Assembly: GCA_019240655.1 (NCBI GenBank)
Contig: JAFAXX010000109.1
Span: 1-33,162 of the forward strand
Direction of reading: 5' to 3'
Source of the DNA: Solirubrobacterales bacterium
Lineage (GTDB): Bacteria > Actinomycetota > Thermoleophilia > Solirubrobacterales > Solirubrobacteraceae
Length of the DNA: 33,162 nucleotides
Part shown: one piece after another, positions 29,458 to 33,162 of the stretch
How the letters are laid out: every line of letters starts with the position of its first letter
How positions within the stretch are numbered: the first letter of the stretch is position 1
Notes under the pieces: model-generated
Database searches by the model: none
Seen by the model: the letters and a program-made list of their open reading frames with translations, nothing else
Told to the model about the DNA's origin: nothing
Program-made: the position numbers and the translations under genes

Positions 29458-30662
29458 AGCGACAGGTCGTCATAACCGGACTCGGCGCGGTTACGCCGCT
29501 CGGGGTCGGCGCGCCGGCGCTCCACGAGCGCTGGGCCTCGGGCGAGTGCGGGATCGTCGACGGCGCCGGCGTCTGCACGGCGTTCGAGCCGAACGAGTTC
29601 CTCTCGGTCAAGGAGGCCCGCCGGCTCGACCGCTTCTCGCAGCTGGCGCTGGTGGCGGCCGGCGAGGCGCTCGGGCAGGCCGGGTGGCTCGAGGAGCTGC
29701 CCTACGACCCGTTCCGCGCCGCCTGCCTCGTGGCCACCGGGATCGGCGGCCTGGAGACCGTCGAGAACCAGCACGACGTGATGCGCGACCGCGGGGGGAA
29801 GATGGTCTCGCCGCTCGGCATCCCCCAGTACATGCCGAACGCGGGGGCGGCGGCGATCGCGATGAAGTTCGGGCTGCGGGGTCAGAGCTACGGGATCGTC
29901 TCGGCCTGCGCCAGCGGCGCCCACGCGATCGGCCTCGCCACCCGGATGATCCAATACGCCGACGCGGACGCCGTCGTGGTGGGCGGCTCGGAGGCCACCC
30001 TGACCGAGTTCGGCTTCAGCTCGTTCGCCGCTATGCAGGCGCTGTCTGCGACCGGGATCTCACGTCCCTTCGACCTGCGTCGCGACGGCTTCGTGATGGG
30101 CGAGGGCGCCGGCATGCTCGTGCTCGAGGCGGCCGAGTGCGCCCGGGCGCGGGGGGCGGCGATCCTCGGCGAGGTGGCCGGCTACGGGTCGACCTCGGAC
30201 GCCTACCACCTGACCGCGCCGGAGCCGAGCGGGACGCCGGCCGCGCGCGCGATCGAGCTCGCCCTCGAGGACGCGGGGGTGACGCCGGCTGACGTCGCCT
30301 ACGTCAACGCCCACGGGACCTCCACGCAGCTGAACGACGCCGCCGAGACCGCGGCCCTGAAGCGGGCGCTGGGCGACGCGCGGGCCAGGCGGATCCCCGT
30401 CTCCTCGACCAAGTCCGCGATCGGCCACCTGCTCGGCGCCGCCGGAGCGGTCGAGGCGGTGGCGACGGTGCAGACGCTGAGCACCAGGATCATCCCGCCG
30501 ACCCTCGGCTACGAGGTACCCGACCCGGAGCTCGACCTCGACTACGTGCCGGGCGAGGCGCGGCCGCTGATCGTCAACGGTCACCCACCGGTGGCGATCT
30601 CGAACTCGTTCGCGTTCGGCGGTCACAACGTGGCGCTGGTGCTCCGAGGAGCCCCGGCGTGA
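29454..30662 (+). CDS. fabF: Beta-ketoacyl-ACP synthase II (FabF/KasA type)
   Basis: 402 aa, GTG start overlapping the acpP stop. The Cys-His-His triad is complete: Cys152 in SACASGAHA, His287 in NAHGTST and His325 in SAIGHLLGAAG. The C-terminal NSFAFGGHN is also present. It elongates acyl-ACP with malonyl-ACP. The order acpP-fabF-accD resembles the mycobacterial acpM-kasA-kasB-accD6 cluster. Its stop overlaps the GTG start of the carboxyltransferase gene. Confidence 0.95.
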   Translation: MKRQVVITGLGAVTPLGVGAPALHERWASGECGIVDGAGVCTAFEPNEFLSVKEARRLDRFSQLALVAAGEALGQAGWLEELPYDPFRAACLVATGIGGLETVENQHDVMRDRGGKMVSPLGIPQYMPNAGAAAIAMKFGLRGQSYGIVSACASGAHAIGLATRMIQYADADAVVVGGSEATLTEFGFSSFAAMQALSATGISRPFDLRRDGFVMGEGAGMLVLEAAECARARGAAILGEVAGYGSTSDAYHLTAPEPSGTPAARAIELALEDAGVTPADVAYVNAHGTSTQLNDAAETAALKRALGDARARRIPVSSTKSAIGHLLGAAGAVEAVATVQTLSTRIIPPTLGYEVPDPELDLDYVPGEARPLIVNGHPPVAISNSFAFGGHNVALVLRGAPA

Positions 30663-32086
30663 GCGCCACCGCGCTTCGGCCCTCGCCGCCGGCGCGCCGC
30701 CGCTCGCCGCTCGAGCGGCTCGAGGCGCTGTGCGATACCGGGAGCGTGCAGGTGCTGCGCTCACGCGTCGTCTCCTCGAAGCTCGGCGGGCGGGCCGCCG
30801 CGGGCGACGGCGTGGTCGGGGCGACCGGGCTGGTCGACGGGCGACCGATCGCCTGCTACGCGCAGGACGGCGCCTTCCTCGGCGGCTCGCTCGGGGAGCG
30901 CCATGCCGACACGGTCGTGCGGGTGCTGGAGACGGCCGGCCGCGCGCGGATTCCGGTCGTCGGCTTCGTCGAGTCGGGGGGCGCCCGGATGCAGGAGGGC
31001 ACCGCCGCGCTCGCCGGTTACGGCCGGATCTTCCGGCACACCGTCGCGCTGACCGGCGTGGTCCCGCAGATCTCGGTGGTCTCCGGGTCCTCGGCGGGCG
31101 GCGGGGCTTACTCGCCCGCGCTCACCGACCTGATCGTGATGACCGAGGACGCCGCCATGTTCCTCACCGGCCCCGGCGTCGTCCGCGAAGCGCTCGGCGA
31201 AGACATCGATGCCGCGGCCCTGGGCGGGCCGCAGGTGCACGAGCGAAACGGGGTCTGCCAGCTGGTCGCGCCCGACGAAGTGAGCGCGGCCGCGCGGGTC
31301 CGCGAGCTCCTCGGGTACCTGCCCGCGGCGGTCGGCGAGCCCGCGCCGCGCCTTGCCGCGGTCGATCCGGAGCTGGCCGATCCCGGCTCGATCGTCCCGT
31401 CCGAGCCACGGCGCAGCTATGACGTCCGGCTCGCCCTCGAGGGCATCGTCGACGCCGGCTCGCTGCTCGAGCTCTGCCCACGGTGGGCCCGCAATGTGGT
31501 CACCGCGCTTGCCCGGGTGGGCGGCCAGCCGGTGGCGATCGTCGCCAACCAGCCCCGCCACCTGGGTGGCGTGCTCGACGCCGAGGGATCGGAGAAGGCG
31601 GCCCGCTTCGTGGGCTTCGCCAATTCGTTCGGGCTCCCGCTGATCGCGGTGGTCGACACCCCGGGGTTCATGCCGGGTTCTCGCCAGGAGCGGGCCGGCG
31701 TCATCCGCCACGGCGCCGCGCTGGTCCGCGCCTTCGCCGCGGCGACGGTGCCAAAGGTGACGGTGATCCTGCGCAAGTCCTACGGCGGCGCCTACATAAC
31801 CATGAACTCCCGCGACCTCGGCGCCGACCTGGTCCTGGCGTGGCCCGATGCCGAGCTCGGGATCATGAGCGCGGCGGCCGCCGTGGGAATCGTGCACCGC
31901 CGCGAGCTGCGTCTGGCCCCCGACGCCGAGGCCGAGCGCGCGCGCCTCGCCGAGGTCTACGCCGACGAGCACCTGCGCGCCGAGGCCGCGGCGGCCGCCG
32001 GGTTCGTGGACGAGATCATCGAGCCGGGCGACACCCGGGAGCGGCTCGTCTGGGCGATGCGGACCCACGCGAGGCCGCGGCCTTGA
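30659..32086 (+). CDS. Acyl-CoA carboxylase carboxyltransferase (AccD6-like, fused beta/alpha type)
   Basis: 475 aa, GTG start in a GTGA overlap. Both crotonase-like halves are present. The N half carries the CoA-side oxyanion motif SGSSAGGGAYSPAL (about 141-154). The C half carries the biotin-side KSYGGAYITMNSRDLGAD (about 378-395). This single-chain architecture is that of AccD/PccB subunits, which move the carboxyl group from biotin to acetyl- or propionyl-CoA. Position inside the FAS-II operon points to acetyl-CoA carboxylation (malonyl-CoA supply), as with AccD6. The biotin carboxylase/carrier subunit is not in the window. Propionyl-CoA activity cannot be excluded. Confidence 0.88.
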   Translation: MSATALRPSPPARRRSPLERLEALCDTGSVQVLRSRVVSSKLGGRAAAGDGVVGATGLVDGRPIACYAQDGAFLGGSLGERHADTVVRVLETAGRARIPVVGFVESGGARMQEGTAALAGYGRIFRHTVALTGVVPQISVVSGSSAGGGAYSPALTDLIVMTEDAAMFLTGPGVVREALGEDIDAAALGGPQVHERNGVCQLVAPDEVSAAARVRELLGYLPAAVGEPAPRLAAVDPELADPGSIVPSEPRRSYDVRLALEGIVDAGSLLELCPRWARNVVTALARVGGQPVAIVANQPRHLGGVLDAEGSEKAARFVGFANSFGLPLIAVVDTPGFMPGSRQERAGVIRHGAALVRAFAAATVPKVTVILRKSYGGAYITMNSRDLGADLVLAWPDAELGIMSAAAAVGIVHRRELRLAPDAEAERARLAEVYADEHLRAEAAAAAGFVDEIIEPGDTRERLVWAMRTHARPRP

Positions 32087-32862
32087 TCCTGGAGGGCAAG
32101 CGCCTCCTGATCACGGGCGTGATCACCAAGGACTCGATCGCCTTCCACGCCGCCGAGCAGGCGCAACGGGAGGGCGCCTCGGTGGTGCTGACGAGCTTCG
32201 GCCGGGTGCGGCGGATGACCGAGCGCGCCGCCGCGCGGCTGCCCGAGCCGGTCGACGTCCTCGAGCTCGACGTCAACCGCGAGCAGGACCTGGCGGCGCT
32301 GACCGATTCCCTGCGCGAGCGCTGGGGCGGCATCGACGGCGCGCTGCACGCGATCGCCTACGCGCCCGAAGACGCGCTCGGGGGCCGGTTCATGACCGCC
32401 CCGGCGGACAGCGCCGCCCAGGCCTTCCAGACCAGCGCGTTCTCCTTGAAGGCGCTGGCCGCGGCGCTCGAGCCGCTGATGGGAGAGGGCGCGAGCATCG
32501 TCGGCATGGACTTCGACGCCACGGTGGCGTGGCCGATCTACGACTGGATGGGCGTGGCCAAGGCGGCGCTCGAATCGGTTTGCCGCTACCTGGCCCGCGA
32601 TCTCGGCCCCCGCGGGATCCGGGTCAACCTCGTCTCCGCGGGGCCGCTCGGCACCGTGGCCGCACGCGGCATCCCGGGGTTCGAGCAGTTGGCTTCGCTC
32701 TGGCAGGCGCAGGCACCGCTCGGCTGGGACGTCTCCGATCCGGGGCCGGTGGCCAGCGCGGTCTGCTTCCTGCTCTCCGACTTCGCACGGGCGATCAGCG
32801 GCGAGATCATCCACGTCGACGGTGGCTTCCACGCGGTCGGCGCGCCGTCGGCCGCCGCCTGA
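32083..32862 (+). CDS. fabI: Enoyl-ACP reductase (FabI/InhA-like)
   Basis: 259 aa from TTG 32083 (TTGA overlap with the carboxyltransferase stop). FabI features: LITGVITKDSIAFHAAE (9-25), and Tyr153/Lys160 in IYDWMGVAK with the preceding GMDFD, a stretch shared with mycobacterial InhA. The C terminus has SGEIIHVDGGFHAVG. It carries out the NADH-dependent last step of each elongation cycle. The TTG start is accepted because it gives the normal FabI N terminus (LEGKRLLITG); no ATG is available before the Rossmann motif. Last complete gene of the operon. Confidence 0.93.
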   Translation: MILEGKRLLITGVITKDSIAFHAAEQAQREGASVVLTSFGRVRRMTERAAARLPEPVDVLELDVNREQDLAALTDSLRERWGGIDGALHAIAYAPEDALGGRFMTAPADSAAQAFQTSAFSLKALAAALEPLMGEGASIVGMDFDATVAWPIYDWMGVAKAALESVCRYLARDLGPRGIRVNLVSAGPLGTVAARGIPGFEQLASLWQAQAPLGWDVSDPGPVASAVCFLLSDFARAISGEIIHVDGGFHAVGAPSAAA

Positions 32863-32869
32863 GCCGCGC

Positions 32870-33162
32870 GTGGGGCGGCTGCGCCTCGGGCAGGAGCGCG
32901 TGGCTCGGGCCTGCGCGCTCGCGGGCGCGGTCGCGATTGCCTTCTCGAGCATCCTCGTGCGCCTCAGCCACGCCTCGCCGTCGACGGCGGCGATCTTCCG
33001 CTGCGCCTACGCGCTGCCCGCGCTCGGCGCGCTCGCGGCGGAACCGCTCTACGTCCTCGCCGACACAGCGATCGTCGGGCACCTCGGCCGCCCGCAGATC
33101 GCCGCGCTCGGGCTCGCGGGAACGGTGCTGGCGGGCGCGTTCACGATCTTCAACTTCCTCAC
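32870..33162 (+). CDS. EamA/MATE chimeric transporter frame (3' truncated by window end)
   Basis: Partial; 97 codons visible from GTG 32870, 7 bp after fabI. Residues about 14-50 (AGAVAIAFSSILVRLSHASP, then TAAIFRCAYALP) read like the N terminus of an EamA/DMT permease. From about residue 48 on, ALPALGALAAEPLYVLADTAIVGHLG and AGTVLAGAFTIFNFL read like TM1-TM2 of a MATE/DinF antiporter. The frame stays open across the joint. The shared ALPALGALA stretch (33011-33043) could be the crossover point. Either a real in-frame fusion/deletion or an assembly joint between two transporter genes. An ordinary MATE gene with an odd N terminus is the alternative. Confidence 0.6.
   Translation, partial: MGRLRLGQERVARACALAGAVAIAFSSILVRLSHASPSTAAIFRCAYALPALGALAAEPLYVLADTAIVGHLGRPQIAALGLAGTVLAGAFTIFNFL

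Noticed and set aside
30761-32068. 435-aa minus-strand frame across the carboxyltransferase gene
   Set aside because: Shadow frame; the plus strand has complete carboxyltransferase motifs.

Overview
High-GC actinobacterial chromosome segment of 33,162 bp with no rRNA, tRNA, CRISPR array, prophage or insertion sequence that I could recognise. The gene mix fits Actinomycetota: a DivIVA-type polarity protein, a fused CofG/CofH FO synthase (FbiC), a DnaQ/GIY-YIG/UvrC-like fusion like the mycobacterial one, a DtxR-family metal regulator, an InhA-like enoyl reductase, an AccD6-like carboxyltransferase inside the FAS-II operon, and crotonyl-CoA carboxylase/reductase. Class Thermoleophilia (Solirubrobacterales) is my best guess, but it rests on gene content, not on a marker gene.

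Layout. 1-2648: 5' part of a MeaA/ethylmalonyl-CoA mutase-type gene (minus), facing a divergent divIVA-like / MBL hydrolase / clpS set. 2649-2970: non-coding DNA with an 18-bp tandem repeat and hairpins. 2971-5183: divergent fatty-acid desaturase and PucR-type regulator. 5237-7770: minus-strand envelope/stress cluster (low-complexity repeat protein, holin-like DUF1469 protein, DUF3618 protein, basic repeat protein) with a possible sigma-B-type promoter. 8096-9712: crotonyl-CoA carboxylase/reductase and a small partner. 9825-11977: MarR regulator and DHA2 drug exporter. 12193-13395: aminotransferase interrupted by an in-frame TGA. 13663-14548: small lipoprotein and a 68-aa protein. 14728-17327: nuclease fusion gene whose 3' end overlaps a convergent ygfZ. 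17399-18814: DtxR/MntR-like regulator and two small genes. 18839-23877: orphan ThiY-like binding protein, divergent from fbiC and a translationally coupled histidine kinase/response regulator pair. 23990-27354: LIP-type lipase, convergent with a degenerate UbiB-like kinase and an SDR. 27431-32862: FAS-II operon fabH-fabG-acpP-fabF-accD-fabI. 32870-33162: an open frame that begins as an EamA transporter and continues as a MATE transporter.

How genes work together. Ccr and the MeaA-type mutase are two signature enzymes of the ethylmalonyl-CoA pathway (C2 assimilation or extender-unit supply). The FAS-II operon is compact: most junctions are overlapping start/stop codons, so it should be translated as one unit. 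The desaturase adds lipid tailoring under a probable dedicated regulator. FbiC makes the F420 chromophore FO.

Two gene-start styles coexist. About eight gene or operon heads carry a TANNNT box 7-9 nt before the start codon, the pattern of leaderless mRNAs. Others (stress cluster, acpP, the 68-aa gene, ccr) have clear Shine-Dalgarno sequences. The most surprising items are the EamA/MATE chimera at the right edge, the single-codon interruption of the aminotransferase, the repeat array at 2690-2778 whose core motif recurs in a palindrome at 25232-25300, and the 142-bp convergent coding overlap at 16377-16518.
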